Of a DNA stretch of 64,000 nucleotides, positions 47,447 through 56,547 are shown piece after piece (position 1 is the first letter of the stretch; the number at the start of each line of letters is the position of its first letter). The DNA is from Streptococcus infantis (GTDB taxonomy: Bacteria; Bacillota; Bacilli; Lactobacillales; Streptococcaceae): contig NZ_JYGT01000010.1 in assembly GCF_000960085.1 (NCBI RefSeq), positions 124,001 through 188,000 of the forward strand, read 5' to 3'. Made by a program: the position numbers and the translations under genes. The notes beneath the pieces were generated by a model that was given only the letters and a program-made list of their open reading frames with translations, made no database searches and was not told the origin of the DNA.

Positions 47447-47637
47447 GTTTTGATAAATAAAATTCGCTTACATGAGAAATATAAAAAAACAGAAATATAG
47501 TTAAAGCATTTAATGAAGCTTATTTCATTTTCAGTTTTGCTTATACTATTATTCATTATTTTGGTTTTTACTGGTATTTTAAAGAAATAATAATTACTTA
47601 TTTACCACATGATGAGAAAGGAAATCAGAAAGCAAAC

Positions 47638-48516
47638 ATGAACGGTATTATCAACTTAAAAAAAGAAGCAGGGATGACCTCGCATGATGCGGTTTTTAAG
47701 CTACGTAAGATTTTAGGAACAAAAAAAATCGGTCATGGTGGGACCTTGGATCCGGATGTAGTGGGCGTTTTACCCATTGCTGTGGGAAAGGCGACTCGCA
47801 TGGTAGAGTTCATGCAGGATGAGGGCAAGGTCTATGAGGGGGAAATCACTCTTGGATATTCAACAACAACCGAGGACGCTAGTGGGGAAGTAGTTGCAGA
47901 GACTCCTGTTTTAAATCCACTGGATGAAAAACTTGTCGATGAGGCGATTGCGAGTTTGACAGGTCCTATCACTCAAATCCCACCAATGTACTCAGCTGTC
48001 AAGGTCAATGGTCGCAAGCTCTATGAGTATGCGCGTGCTGGTCAGGAAGTGGAACGTCCTGAACGTCAGGTGACGATTTATAGTTTTGAAAGAACGAGTC
48101 CGATTTCTTATGATGGGCATCTTGCACGATTTTCTTTTCGTGTCAAATGCAGTAAGGGAACTTATATCCGTACCTTGTCTGTTGATCTTGGAGAGAAACT
48201 TGGTTATGCTGCCCATATGTCTCACTTAACACGGACCAGTGCTGCAGGTTTGCAACTGGAGGACGCCTTGACTTTAGAAGAAATTACTGCAAAAGTAGAG
48301 TCTGGTGAATTGGACTTTCTTCATCCTCTAGAGATTGGGACCGGTGACCTTGTCAAAGTTTTTCTTACACCTGAACAGGCAGAAGAGGTGCGTTATGGGC
48401 GTTTCATTGAGTTAGAGCAAACAGAAAAACAATTGGCTGCGTTTGAAGGCGAGAAGCTTTTAGCTATTTTAGAAAAGCGTGAAAATCTTTATAAACCTAG
48501 AAAGGTTTTCTATTAA
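47638..48516 (+). CDS. truB: tRNA pseudouridine-55 synthase TruB
   Basis: A 292-residue enzyme that makes Psi55 in the T loop of nearly all tRNAs. The catalytic Asp is in [17 protein letters not shown], and other motifs include [21 protein letters not shown] and [17 protein letters not shown]. The PUA-like C-terminus is present. It marks the right edge of the accessory island. In pneumococcus truB and ribF are often neighbours; here ribF is about 10 kb away. Confidence 0.97.
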   Translation: MNGIINLKKEAGMTSHDAVFKLRKILGTKKIGHGGTLDPDVVGVLPIAVGKATRMVEFMQDEGKVYEGEITLGYSTTTEDASGEVVAETPVLNPLDEKLVDEAIASLTGPITQIPPMYSAVKVNGRKLYEYARAGQEVERPERQVTIYSFERTSPISYDGHLARFSFRVKCSKGTYIRTLSVDLGEKLGYAAHMSHLTRTSAAGLQLEDALTLEEITAKVESGELDFLHPLEIGTGDLVKVFLTPEQAEEVRYGRFIELEQTEKQLAAFEGEKLLAILEKRENLYKPRKVFY

Positions 48517-48552
48517 GCATTTGGCTAACCGATGATTTATATCTACTAGTCG

Positions 48553-48577
48553 AAAGATGGGATTTTCTCATCTTTTT
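48553..48577 (+). terminator. Terminator after truB
   Basis: AAAGATGGGA / TCTCATCTTT with one G-U pair and a T-run. Confidence 0.7.
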
Positions 48578-48709
48578 AAAATATCGCAAATAACTGGTTT
48601 TAAAATTTTATATCTTAAAAAACCATTGAAAATACAGTGTTATTTGACAGTTTCAATTACTTATGATAAGATTTAATTTAAGAAATGCTAGAGAAAAATA
48701 GAGGATATT

Positions 48710-49201
48710 ATGAGTATTGAAATGACTGTCAGTGAGATTGCTGAGGTCTTGGGACTATCCCGACAAGCAATCAATAATCGTGTCAAAGAATTACCGGAAG
48801 AAGATATTACAAAAAACGACAAGGGTGTTACTGTTGTTACTCGTAGTGGATTGATCAAACTTGAAGAAATCTACAAAAAGACTATCTTTGAAGATGAACC
48901 AGTTAGTGATGAAGTTAAGCAGCGAGAACTCATGGAGATTCTTGTTGATGAAAAGAATGCTGAAATCATCCGTCTTTATGAGCAATTAAAAGCTAAAGAT
49001 AAACAACTGGCTGAAAAAGATGAACAGATGCGTGTTAAAGACCGCCAAATCGCTGAAAAAGATAAGCAATTGGATCAACAACAACAGTTGACTCTTCAAG
49101 CAATGAAGGATCAAGAAACTCTTCAGTTGGAGTTGGATCAAGCTAAGCAAGAAGTACAAGCATCGAAGAAAGGCTTCTTTGCTCGCTTATTTGGAAAATA
49201 A
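48710..49201 (+). CDS. rocS: RocS-like chromosome segregation protein (DUF536)
   Basis: A 163-residue protein: an N-terminal helix-turn-helix (about 5-30; SEIAEVLGLSRQAINNRV), a coiled coil with the repeats KAKDKQLAEKDEQMRVKD (about 95-145), and a C-terminal amphipathic helix KKGFFARLFGK that could bind the membrane. This matches pneumococcal RocS, which binds DNA and ParB and helps nucleoid segregation and protection. A promoter TTGACA-TATGAT type lies at about 48650-48680. Confidence 0.8.
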   Translation: MSIEMTVSEIAEVLGLSRQAINNRVKELPEEDITKNDKGVTVVTRSGLIKLEEIYKKTIFEDEPVSDEVKQRELMEILVDEKNAEIIRLYEQLKAKDKQLAEKDEQMRVKDRQIAEKDKQLDQQQQLTLQAMKDQETLQLELDQAKQEVQASKKGFFARLFGK

Positions 49202-49204
49202 GAA

Positions 49205-49245
49205 AAAACTGCTTGGTTTCTATAAATAGACCAGGTGGTTTCTTT
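49205..49245 (+). terminator. Terminator after rocS
   Basis: Stem AACTGCTTGGT-TAT / ATA-ACCAGGTGGTT with several G-U or bulged positions, then TTTCTTTTT. Confidence 0.7.
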
Positions 49246-49270
49246 TTACAAACTAATTAGGTACGATAAG

Positions 49271-49861
49271 ATGGAAACAGTAAGAGATTATATCTCATTT
49301 GATTTAGAATTTAACAAACACCAGGATAAGACTCATTTGATTCAAGTATCAGCGGTACATTTTAAAGACGGTGAAGAAGTAGGAGCGTTTGACTCTTATG
49401 TCTACACTGATGTTCCTTTGAAAAGTTTTATCAATGGTTTGACTGGTATTACTTCGGAGACTCTCAAAGATGCTCCAAAGGTAGAAGAAGTTCTCCAAAA
49501 GTTTCAAGATTTCGTTGGTAACTTGCCCCTTGTTGGATACAATGCTGCAAAGAGTGATTTACCGATTTTACTAGAACATGGGTTTGACTATCGTGATCAA
49601 TATAAAGTCGATCTTTATGATGAAGCTTTTGAACGTCGTAGTTCTGATCTACACGGAATCGCTAATCTAAAATTGCAAACTGTGGCTAGCTTTCTAGGAT
49701 TTAAAGGGCAATCTCATAATAGTTTAGAGGATGCTCGTATGACTGCTCGAGTGTATGAAGCTTTTCTGGAGTCAGATGAGAATAGACTGTTACTCGACTC
49801 TCAGAGTAGTCTCAGTTCTAATCCATTTGGTGCCTTAGATCTATCACAGCTTTTTGATTAG
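49271..49861 (+). CDS. DnaQ-like 3'-5' exonuclease (DEDDh)
   Basis: A 196-residue protein from ATG 49271 (METVRDYISFDLEFN); upstream in-frame codons lie inside the rocS terminator. Motif I is SFDLEF, motif II VGYNAAKSDLPIL, and motif III SHNSLEDARMT with the His and Asp of DEDDh enzymes. It resembles stand-alone epsilon-like exonucleases. The substrate (DNA or small RNA) is not known. It is followed by the GDPD gene at 8 bp. Confidence 0.85.
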   Translation: METVRDYISFDLEFNKHQDKTHLIQVSAVHFKDGEEVGAFDSYVYTDVPLKSFINGLTGITSETLKDAPKVEEVLQKFQDFVGNLPLVGYNAAKSDLPILLEHGFDYRDQYKVDLYDEAFERRSSDLHGIANLKLQTVASFLGFKGQSHNSLEDARMTARVYEAFLESDENRLLLDSQSSLSSNPFGALDLSQLFD

Positions 49862-49869
49862 GAGTTTTT

Positions 49870-51633
49870 ATGAAACCTGAAAAACCGAAAAAATTGGGTT
49901 TTAAAAAGATTTACCTAAATCTAGATAAAATCCTCTTTCTATTCTTTCTAATCTTTATGTTGGTTGACTATATCTGGTTGCCATTAAACTCAGTGATAGC
50001 TGGATTTTTACTAAGTCAGACTGGATATTTGTTTATTTCCTACAACAATATTTTTGAGATAATAAAAAATGCTCCCATTGTCAGTCTTGGCTTTGTAATC
50101 TTAATAGCCATCAATCTGCTGGTAGCCTATTTTCAACTTAGTATTCTCTTTATTGGAGCTCGCCACCTCCTATATCACGAAAAAAGAACTCTTATAGAAT
50201 ACAGTCGAAAAGTATTTCGTGAAAGCCTTGCTTTTATGAAGAAAATGACTATTTCAAAAGCTTTGTTTATCTTTTTATTTGTAGCAATGCTATTTCCTTT
50301 TATCAGAAAGATATTTAAGATTTATTATTTCAATAAAATCGTGATTCCGGAGTTTATTCAAACCTACATGGAAGATAAGTACTGGATGTGGTGGGTAGCT
50401 ATTATTATTTTATCACTCTTATTCTTCTATGTTTCTGTTCGCTTGATATTCACTCTGCCTAAGGTCTTTTATGAAAAGATGACGGTCAAGGAAGCGATCA
50501 TTTATAGTTTGGATAAAACTAGAGATTATTTTTGGTTTTATGCCTGGCATTTATTCTTAATTATTGTAAAAACCAATCTATTCTTCTATCTTCCTCTCAT
50601 CCCAATATTATCTACTCAGTATATAGTGGATAGCCTTACTCAGAGAGAGTCTCTGTTCCTTGCTATTTTGAATTTTGTTCTGATCAAGAATTTCCACTAC
50701 ATGGCATTAACCTATTTCCTTGTGAAATTTACGTCCTTCTTAACAGGAGAAGAACTTGATATTATGCCAAGACGCGAGAAGGACCATATCATGAGGTGGG
50801 GTGTCATGGTGTGTGCATGTATCTTCTTTGCGATTGAAGGCTATAATTATCTAGAAGCTCCTGTAGTCAATCCACCACTTGTGATTTCACACCGTGGTGT
50901 ATCAAATGGCAATGGTGTACAAAATACCATTCAATCCCTAGAAAAAACATCTCAATTAAAACCAGATTTAATCGAGATGGATATCCAGGAAACAAAGGAT
51001 GGACAATTTGTCATGATGCATGATGCTAATCTTAGAGGATTAGCTGGTATCAATAAAACACCACAAGATTTGACCTTAGAAGAGTTAAAGCAGATTGACA
51101 TTCATGAGAATGGTTATGAAACAAAGATATCGAGTTTTGATGATTACCTGAATCGTGCAAATGAATTGCATCAGAAACTACTTATTGAAATCAAGACTAG
51201 CCACAAAGATAGTCCGCAAATGATGGATCATTTTCTCGAAAAGTATGCTGCAAAAATTAAGGTTTATGGTCATCAAATGCAATCCTTGGATTACCATGTT
51301 GTTGAGAAAGTAACTCAGTATGATAAGAATATTCCAATCTATTTTATCCTTCCCTACAATTCTGTCTTTCCGAGAACGAATGCAACAGGTTATACAATGG
51401 AGTACTCTACACTGGATGAATATTTTGTAACTAAACTTTGGAATACTGAGCAGAAGCTCTATGTATGGACAATCAATGGTTCAGAGTCATTCGATAAATC
51501 TTTCCGTCTAGGTGTCAACGGTATGATAACAGATGACTTGGAAAGAATCAAAGATGAACTAGAAACAGATCAGGAAGATCCTGAGTATACAGACTTGTTG
51601 TTAAAGAAAGCAACTGAATTCTTTGCTTTCTAA
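49870..51633 (+). CDS. Membrane-anchored glycerophosphodiester phosphodiesterase
   Basis: A 587-residue protein. The N-terminal half has about eight membrane helices (30-320); the C-terminal half is a GDPD domain with ISHRG (catalytic His), EMDIQETKDG, MHDANL and the closing GMITDDLE. It cleaves glycerophosphodiesters to glycerol-3-phosphate and an alcohol, probably outside the cell. In mitis-group streptococci it might act on lipids or teichoic acid units. The substrate is not shown by sequence. Confidence 0.87.
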   Translation: MKPEKPKKLGFKKIYLNLDKILFLFFLIFMLVDYIWLPLNSVIAGFLLSQTGYLFISYNNIFEIIKNAPIVSLGFVILIAINLLVAYFQLSILFIGARHLLYHEKRTLIEYSRKVFRESLAFMKKMTISKALFIFLFVAMLFPFIRKIFKIYYFNKIVIPEFIQTYMEDKYWMWWVAIIILSLLFFYVSVRLIFTLPKVFYEKMTVKEAIIYSLDKTRDYFWFYAWHLFLIIVKTNLFFYLPLIPILSTQYIVDSLTQRESLFLAILNFVLIKNFHYMALTYFLVKFTSFLTGEELDIMPRREKDHIMRWGVMVCACIFFAIEGYNYLEAPVVNPPLVISHRGVSNGNGVQNTIQSLEKTSQLKPDLIEMDIQETKDGQFVMMHDANLRGLAGINKTPQDLTLEELKQIDIHENGYETKISSFDDYLNRANELHQKLLIEIKTSHKDSPQMMDHFLEKYAAKIKVYGHQMQSLDYHVVEKVTQYDKNIPIYFILPYNSVFPRTNATGYTMEYSTLDEYFVTKLWNTEQKLYVWTINGSESFDKSFRLGVNGMITDDLERIKDELETDQEDPEYTDLLLKKATEFFAF

Positions 51634-51635
51634 AC

Positions 51636-51664
51636 AAAAAGAGGCTGATAACCAGCCTCTTTTT
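51636..51664. terminator. Bidirectional terminator between the GDPD gene and ebfC
   Basis: A perfect 12-bp stem AAAAAGAGGCTG / CAGCCTCTTTTT with loop ATAAC, between convergent genes. Confidence 0.94.
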
Positions 51665-51672
51665 ATATGATA

Positions 51673-51972
51673 TTAAAAAGGTAATTTACCTGCAAATGCA
51701 CCAAGTTTCTTTTTGGTAGTTTCGTCAATTTGCTCAAGTGCAGCATTGAGTGCTTGGATAGTCATATCAGATAGTGTCTCAATATCTTCTGGATCTACGA
51801 CTGCTGGATCAAAATCAATCTTAACGACTTTTTTATCCCCTGTTAAGGTTGCAGTTACTAGATTTTGAGCAGAAGTGCCAATAAATTCAGTAGCAGCAAG
51901 CTCAGCTTGACTTTGCTCCATTTGTTTTTGAAGTTTTTGAGCTTGACGCATCATGTTTTGCATATTCATCAT
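51673..51972 (-). CDS. YbaB/EbfC-family nucleoid-associated protein
   Basis: A 99-residue protein of the YbaB/EbfC family. The N-terminal helix [20 protein letters not shown] and the central strand [21 protein letters not shown] are typical, with a C-terminal helix containing [16 protein letters not shown]. These dimers bind DNA and are found by recombination genes in other bacteria; recR is not next to it here. It has a GGAAGC-type start region on the minus strand. Confidence 0.92.
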   Translation of the reverse strand: MMNMQNMMRQAQKLQKQMEQSQAELAATEFIGTSAQNLVTATLTGDKKVVKIDFDPAVVDPEDIETLSDMTIQALNAALEQIDETTKKKLGAFAGKLPF

Positions 51973-52076
51973 AGTGGTATATAGCTTCCTTTTCTATTAT
52001 TTTCCCTATTATTTTAACAATTTTAACCAGAAAAGTCTATTTTTAATTTTAGTTCTCTTTTTCTATCTAAATTCAT

Positions 52077-52104
52077 TTTAAGCTTTCTTTAAGTTTTCTA
52101 TACT
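52077..52104 (+). promoter_or_regulatory. CiaR-type operator and -10 of a csRNA gene
   Basis: A perfect direct repeat TTTAAG-N5-TTTAAG (52077-52082, 52088-52093), the CiaR recognition pattern, lies 5 bases upstream of TATACT (52099-52104). This spacing is that of CiaR-activated promoters. Confidence 0.85.
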
Positions 52105-52110
52105 ATTCTA

Positions 52111-52217
52111 AAGAACTCTATATTAATCGAGAGCTAGAAATGTCAGATTAGAACTCAATTTTGCCAAAAACGTGCTTTTGATACTAGTTTCTAGCTATAG
52201 GGACCTAGTATTTTTTT
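52111..52217 (+). ncRNA. Cia-dependent small RNA (csRNA family)
   Basis: Predicted transcript of about 107 bases from 52111 to a T-run at 52211-52217. The 5' end has a small hairpin CTCT/AGAG (52116-52119 with 52130-52133). The terminator stem is ATACTAG (52181-52187) with CTAGTAT (52205-52211). Between them AGCTAGAAA (52132-52140) is an exact complement of TTTCTAGCT (52188-52196), giving a rival long-range pairing. csRNAs in pneumococcus are 87-151 bases, driven by CiaR, and bind target mRNAs near the start. It sits in a 313-base gap that otherwise holds no gene. Confidence 0.75.
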
Positions 52218-52237
52218 AAGATAGTGCTAGTTTATGA

Positions 52238-52243
52238 TATAAT
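52238..52243 (+). promoter_or_regulatory. Extended -10 promoter of tarIJ-licABC
   Basis: TGATATAAT, 43 bases before tarI. A single TTTAAG lies at 52215-52220 at the end of the csRNA terminator; the second half of a CiaR site is not seen. AAAGGAG precedes the ATG. Confidence 0.6.
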
Positions 52244-52285
52244 AGAAAAGAATGAGTTTTTAAAACAAACTAAAGGAGTATCAAT

Positions 52286-52993
52286 ATGATTTATGCTGGA
52301 ATTTTAGCAGGTGGAACCGGCACGCGCATGGGAATTAGTAACTTACCAAAACAATTTCTTGAGTTGGGAGACCGCCCAATCCTAATCCATACAATTGAAA
52401 AATTTGTCTTAGAGCCAACTATTGAAAAGATTGTAGTTGGAGTTCACGGAGACTGGGTGACACACGCAGAAGATTTAGTTGAAAAATTCCTTCCACTCCA
52501 CAAGGAACGTATCATCATTACGAAAGGCGGTGCGGATCGTAATTCTAGTATTGAAAAGATTATTGAAGCCATCGATGCTTACCGTCCACTAACAGAAGAT
52601 GATATCGTAGTAACACATGATTCGGTTCGTCCCTTTATCACACTTCGTATGATTCAAGACAATATCGCTCTTGCTCAAAAACATGATGCTGTTGACACTG
52701 TGGTTGAAGCAGTGGATACCATTGTTGAAAGTACAAACGGTCAGTTTATCACAGATATTCCAAATCGCGCTCATCTTTATCAAGGACAAACTCCCCAAAC
52801 ATTCCGTTGTAAAGACTTTATTGACTTGTATGGTTCTTTATCAGCAGAAGAAAAAGAAATTTTAACTGATGCATGTAAAATCTTTGTCATTAAGGGTAAA
52901 GATGTAGCCTTAGCTAAGGGTGAATACTCAAATCTAAAAATCACAACAGTTACAGACTTGAAGATTGCTAAAAGCATGATTGAGAAAGACTAA
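52286..52993 (+). CDS. tarI: Ribitol-5-phosphate cytidylyltransferase TarI
   Basis: A 235-residue IspD-like cytidylyltransferase. The CTP-binding loop is ILAGGTGTRMG, followed by PKQFLELGDRPILIHTI, and the key motifs HDSVRPF and GQTPQTF. The IspD role is unlikely, because streptococci use the mevalonate route and the neighbour is TarJ. It makes CDP-ribitol for teichoic acid chains. Confidence 0.92.
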   Translation: MIYAGILAGGTGTRMGISNLPKQFLELGDRPILIHTIEKFVLEPTIEKIVVGVHGDWVTHAEDLVEKFLPLHKERIIITKGGADRNSSIEKIIEAIDAYRPLTEDDIVVTHDSVRPFITLRMIQDNIALAQKHDAVDTVVEAVDTIVESTNGQFITDIPNRAHLYQGQTPQTFRCKDFIDLYGSLSAEEKEILTDACKIFVIKGKDVALAKGEYSNLKITTVTDLKIAKSMIEKD

Positions 52994-52997
52994 AAAC

Positions 52998-54020
52998 ATG
53001 ATTAATCAAATTTATCAACTGACAAAACCAAAGTTTATTAATATTAAATATCAGGAAGAAGAAATTGATCAAGAGAATCATATTCTCATCCGACCAAACT
53101 ATATGGCTGTTTGTCATGCGGATCAGCGCTACTATCAAGGAAAACGTGATCCAAAGATTTTAGCGAAAAAGCTACCAATGGCCATGATTCACGAATCCTG
53201 TGGTACTGTCATCTCTGATCCGACAGGTACTTACAAGGTTGGTCAAAAAGTCGTTATGATTCCTAATCAACCTCCAATGCAGAGTGACGAGGAGTTCTAT
53301 GAAAACTACATGACAGGTACCTACTTCTTGTCAAGTGGTTATGATGGATTCATGCGTGAGTTTGTTTCTCTTCCAAAGGATCGTGTAGTAGCTTACGAGG
53401 ACATCGAAGATACAGTAGCTGCCATTACTGAATTTGTTAGTGTGGGGATGCACGCTATGAATCGTTTCTCGACAGTTTCTCACAGCAGACGTCAGCGTAT
53501 TGCAGTTATTGGAGATGGTAGTCTAGCCTTTGTCATGGCGAATATTATCAACTATACCTTGCCTGAAGCTGAGATTATTGTTATCGGTCGTCACTGGGAA
53601 AAGTTAGAACTCTTCTCATTTGCAAAAGAGCTCTACATTACGGATAGCATTCCAGAAGATCTTAGTTTTGACCATGGTTTCGAATGCTGTGGTGGTGATG
53701 GATGCGGACCTGCTATTAATGACTTGATTCGTTACATCAAACCCCAGGGAACTCTATTAATGATGGGTGTTAGTGAGTATAAGGTAAATATAAATACCCG
53801 TGATGCCCTCGAAAAAGGTTTGTTACTTGTAGGTTCTTCTCGTTCTGGGCGAATTGACTTTGAAAAGGCAATTCAAATGATGGAAGTCAAGAAATTTGCC
53901 AATCGTTTGAAGAATATCATTTATCTAGAGGAACCTGTAAGAGAAATTAAAGATATTCACCGAGTATTTGCAACTGACTTAAATACTGCTTTTAAAACAG
54001 TCTTTAAGTGGGAAGTCTAA
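52998..54020 (+). CDS. tarJ: Ribulose-5-phosphate reductase TarJ
   Basis: A 340-residue zinc-dependent alcohol dehydrogenase-type enzyme from ATG 52998, 4 bp after tarI. Metal ligands are in MAVCHADQRYYQGKR and IHESCGTV; the NADPH fold has IAVIGDGSLAFVMANI. It reduces ribulose-5-phosphate to ribitol-5-phosphate, which TarI activates. The pair is characteristic of ribitol-containing teichoic acids. Confidence 0.92.
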   Translation: MINQIYQLTKPKFINIKYQEEEIDQENHILIRPNYMAVCHADQRYYQGKRDPKILAKKLPMAMIHESCGTVISDPTGTYKVGQKVVMIPNQPPMQSDEEFYENYMTGTYFLSSGYDGFMREFVSLPKDRVVAYEDIEDTVAAITEFVSVGMHAMNRFSTVSHSRRQRIAVIGDGSLAFVMANIINYTLPEAEIIVIGRHWEKLELFSFAKELYITDSIPEDLSFDHGFECCGGDGCGPAINDLIRYIKPQGTLLMMGVSEYKVNINTRDALEKGLLLVGSSRSGRIDFEKAIQMMEVKKFANRLKNIIYLEEPVREIKDIHRVFATDLNTAFKTVFKWEV

Positions 54021-54032
54021 TGGAGGATAATT

Positions 54033-54902
54033 GTGGAAAAAATCATTAAGGAAAAACTTACCTCTTTACTATCAACTGATGAGGATATTCTAAGTGTTGA
54101 GCAATTAGGTGGGATGACCAATCAAAACTACTTGGTCAAAACATCTTCAAATCAGTATATTGTTAAGTTTTTTGGAAAAGGTACAGATAAATTAATCGAC
54201 CGTCAGAACGAAAAATTCAATCTTGAATTGTTGAAGGATTTGAAATTAGATGTAGAAAATTATCTTTTCGATATTGAAGCAGGTATCAAGGTCAATCAAT
54301 ATATTGAAAATGCAGAGACACTTGATTCAACTACCATTAAAACTAAATTTGAGAAGATAGCTCCAATTTTACAAACGATCCATGCTTCGGGTAAAGAATT
54401 AAAAGGAGAGTTTGCTCCTTTTGAGGAAATTAAAAAATATGAATCATTGATTCAAGGGGAGATTTTCTATCCGAACTATGAAGTTGTCAGAAAATCTGTA
54501 TTTTCTCTGAAAGAAGAGCTTGAACAAATTGGAATGGATAAGAAATCGTGTCATATTGATTTGGTCCCTGAAAACTTTATTGAAGGATCAGATGGACATC
54601 TTTATCTCATTGATTGGGAATATTCATCTATGAATGATCCTATGTGGGATTTGGCAGCCCTCTTCCTAGAATCTGAATTTACAAGTGCAGAGGAAGAAGA
54701 CTTCCTAAGTCATTATGAGAGTGATAAGACTCCCGTTTCTAGAGAGAAAATTCGTATCTACAAAATATTGCAAGATATTATTTGGAGTCTTTGGACTATC
54801 TACAAAGAAGAAAATGGTGCAGATTTCGGAGATTATGGGATCTCTCGTTACAATAGAGCTGTGAAGGAATTGGATTATATGGGAGGTTCTAATGAAGGCT
54901 AA
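54033..54902 (+). CDS. licA: Choline kinase LicA
   Basis: A 289-residue kinase of the choline/ethanolamine kinase fold with a GTG start after GGAGG. Brenner's motif is seen as CHIDLVPENFIEGSDGHLYLIDWEYSS, with the catalytic Asp and the DxD-like metal Asp. It phosphorylates imported choline. It overlaps licB by 11 bp. Confidence 0.95.
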   Translation: MEKIIKEKLTSLLSTDEDILSVEQLGGMTNQNYLVKTSSNQYIVKFFGKGTDKLIDRQNEKFNLELLKDLKLDVENYLFDIEAGIKVNQYIENAETLDSTTIKTKFEKIAPILQTIHASGKELKGEFAPFEEIKKYESLIQGEIFYPNYEVVRKSVFSLKEELEQIGMDKKSCHIDLVPENFIEGSDGHLYLIDWEYSSMNDPMWDLAALFLESEFTSAEEEDFLSHYESDKTPVSREKIRIYKILQDIIWSLWTIYKEENGADFGDYGISRYNRAVKELDYMGGSNEG

Positions 54903-55770
54903 AAATGGAGTTTCTTTTGGGCTACTATCAGGTGTGTTCTGGGGATTAGGATTAACTATTAGTGCTTATATCTTTTCAATATTCACGGATTTATCGCCCT
55001 TTGTAGTAGCAGCAGCACACGATTTCCTAAGTATTTTTATCTTGCTAGGATATCTTCTAGTTAAGGAAGGCAGAGTTCGTTTTTCAATCTTCTTGAACAT
55101 TCGAAATGTCAGTGTTATCATCGGAGCTTTACTAGCCGGTCCGATTGGTATGCAGGCCAATCTCTATGCGGTTAAGTATATTGGAAGTTCATTAGCTTCG
55201 TCAGTCTCAGCTATTTATCCGGCAGTCTCAGTCTTGCTTGCCTTCTTCTTTTTGAAGCACAAGATTTCCAAAAATACAATTTTTGGTATCTTTCTAATTA
55301 TTGCTGGGATTATTGCTCAGACCTATAAAGCAGAGCAGGTTAATTCTTTCTACATAGGTATTCTATGTGCTTTGATTTGTGCTTTTGCTTGGGGAAGTGA
55401 AAGTGTTCTGAGCTCCTTTGCTATGGAAAGTGACCTCAGCGAAATTGAAGCTCTCTTGATTCGTCAAGTTACATCCTTCTTGTCTTATCTTGTTATTGTG
55501 CTTTTCTCGCATCACTCATTTGCAGAAGTGGCAAATGGCCAATTGTTTGGTCTATTAATTGTCTTTGCAGCATTTAATATGATTTCTTATCTTGCCTACT
55601 ATATGGCTATCAATCGATTGCAACCAGCAAAAGCAACTGGTTTAAATGTCAGTTATGTAGTTTGGACTGTCCTGTTTGCAGCGATGTTCTTGGGGACACC
55701 TCTGACTGTCTTGACCATTATAACTTCATTTGTTGTAATGGCTGGTGTTTATATTATCATTAAAGAATAA
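54892..55770 (+). CDS. licB: Choline permease LicB (DMT family)
   Basis: A 292-residue membrane protein with ten helices of the drug/metabolite transporter (EamA) type: GVFWGLGLTISAYIFS at the start and AFAWGSESVLSSFAME in the second half. It imports choline, which this group needs for its phosphocholine-decorated teichoic acid. It starts inside the licA 3' end (GGGAGG site). Confidence 0.94.
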   Translation: MKAKNGVSFGLLSGVFWGLGLTISAYIFSIFTDLSPFVVAAAHDFLSIFILLGYLLVKEGRVRFSIFLNIRNVSVIIGALLAGPIGMQANLYAVKYIGSSLASSVSAIYPAVSVLLAFFFLKHKISKNTIFGIFLIIAGIIAQTYKAEQVNSFYIGILCALICAFAWGSESVLSSFAMESDLSEIEALLIRQVTSFLSYLVIVLFSHHSFAEVANGQLFGLLIVFAAFNMISYLAYYMAINRLQPAKATGLNVSYVVWTVLFAAMFLGTPLTVLTIITSFVVMAGVYIIIKE

Positions 55771-55782
55771 AGGAGAAAACGC

Positions 55783-56472
55783 GTGAAAGCGATCATCTTA
55801 GCAGCGGGATTGGGAACTCGTTTACGTCCTATGACAGAAAATACTCCCAAAGCCTTGGTTAAAGTCAATCAAAAACCTTTGGTTGAATATCAAATTGAAT
55901 ATTTAAAAGAACGAGGAATTGATGACATTATCATCGTCGTAGGTTATTTGAAAGAACAGTTCGACTATCTCAAAGAGAAATACGGTGTGCGTTTAGTTTT
56001 CAACGATAAGTATGCGGATTACAATAACTTTTACTCTCTTTACTTGGTAAAAGAAGAGTTGGCTAACAGCTACGTTATTGATGCTGATAATTATCTTTTC
56101 AAGAATATGTTCCGCAATGATATCGAGCGTTCAACATATTTTAGTGTTTATCGTGAGGATTGTGACAATGAGTGGTTCCTAGTTTATGGTGATGACTTCA
56201 AAGTTCAAGATATCATCGTCGATAGTAAAAACGGACGTATCTTGAGTGGGGTATCGTTCTGGGATGCTCCAACAGCTGAAAAAATTGTTGGATTTATCGA
56301 TGAGGCTTATGCAAGCGGCGAGTTTGTAGACCTTTACTGGGACAACATGGTTAAAGATAATATCAAAGAACTAGATGTTTACGTAGAGGAGTTAGAAGAA
56401 AATTCTATCTACGAAATTGACAGTGTTAAAGATTATCAAAAACTAGAAAAAATTCTTTCTTCACAAAAATAA
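55783..56472 (+). CDS. licC: CTP:phosphocholine cytidylyltransferase LicC
   Basis: A 229-residue nucleotidyltransferase with GTG start after AAAGGAG. The signature loop is ILAAGLGTRLRPMT and the Lys/metal region EN-TPKALVKV; DADNYLF is the metal-binding acidic motif. It makes CDP-choline for transfer to teichoic acid by LicD enzymes, which are not in the window. It ends the tarIJ-licABC operon. Confidence 0.96.
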   Translation: MKAIILAAGLGTRLRPMTENTPKALVKVNQKPLVEYQIEYLKERGIDDIIIVVGYLKEQFDYLKEKYGVRLVFNDKYADYNNFYSLYLVKEELANSYVIDADNYLFKNMFRNDIERSTYFSVYREDCDNEWFLVYGDDFKVQDIIVDSKNGRILSGVSFWDAPTAEKIVGFIDEAYASGEFVDLYWDNMVKDNIKELDVYVEELEENSIYEIDSVKDYQKLEKILSSQK

Positions 56473-56508
56473 GCAACTTTTATGAACTGATACCTTACCT
56501 ATTTTTAC

Positions 56509-56537
56509 TTGACTTTTCATGTTTGATACAGTATACT
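56509..56537 (+). promoter_or_regulatory. pyrK promoter
   Basis: TTGACT (56509-56514), 17-base spacer, TATACT (56532-56537). It lies upstream of the PyrR leader. Confidence 0.85.
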
Positions 56538-56547
56538 AGTGAAAATT

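Noticed and set aside
52286..52993. IspD (MEP pathway) for the cytidylyltransferase
   Set aside because: Neighbour tarJ and the lic genes, and the mevalonate route of streptococci, support TarI.
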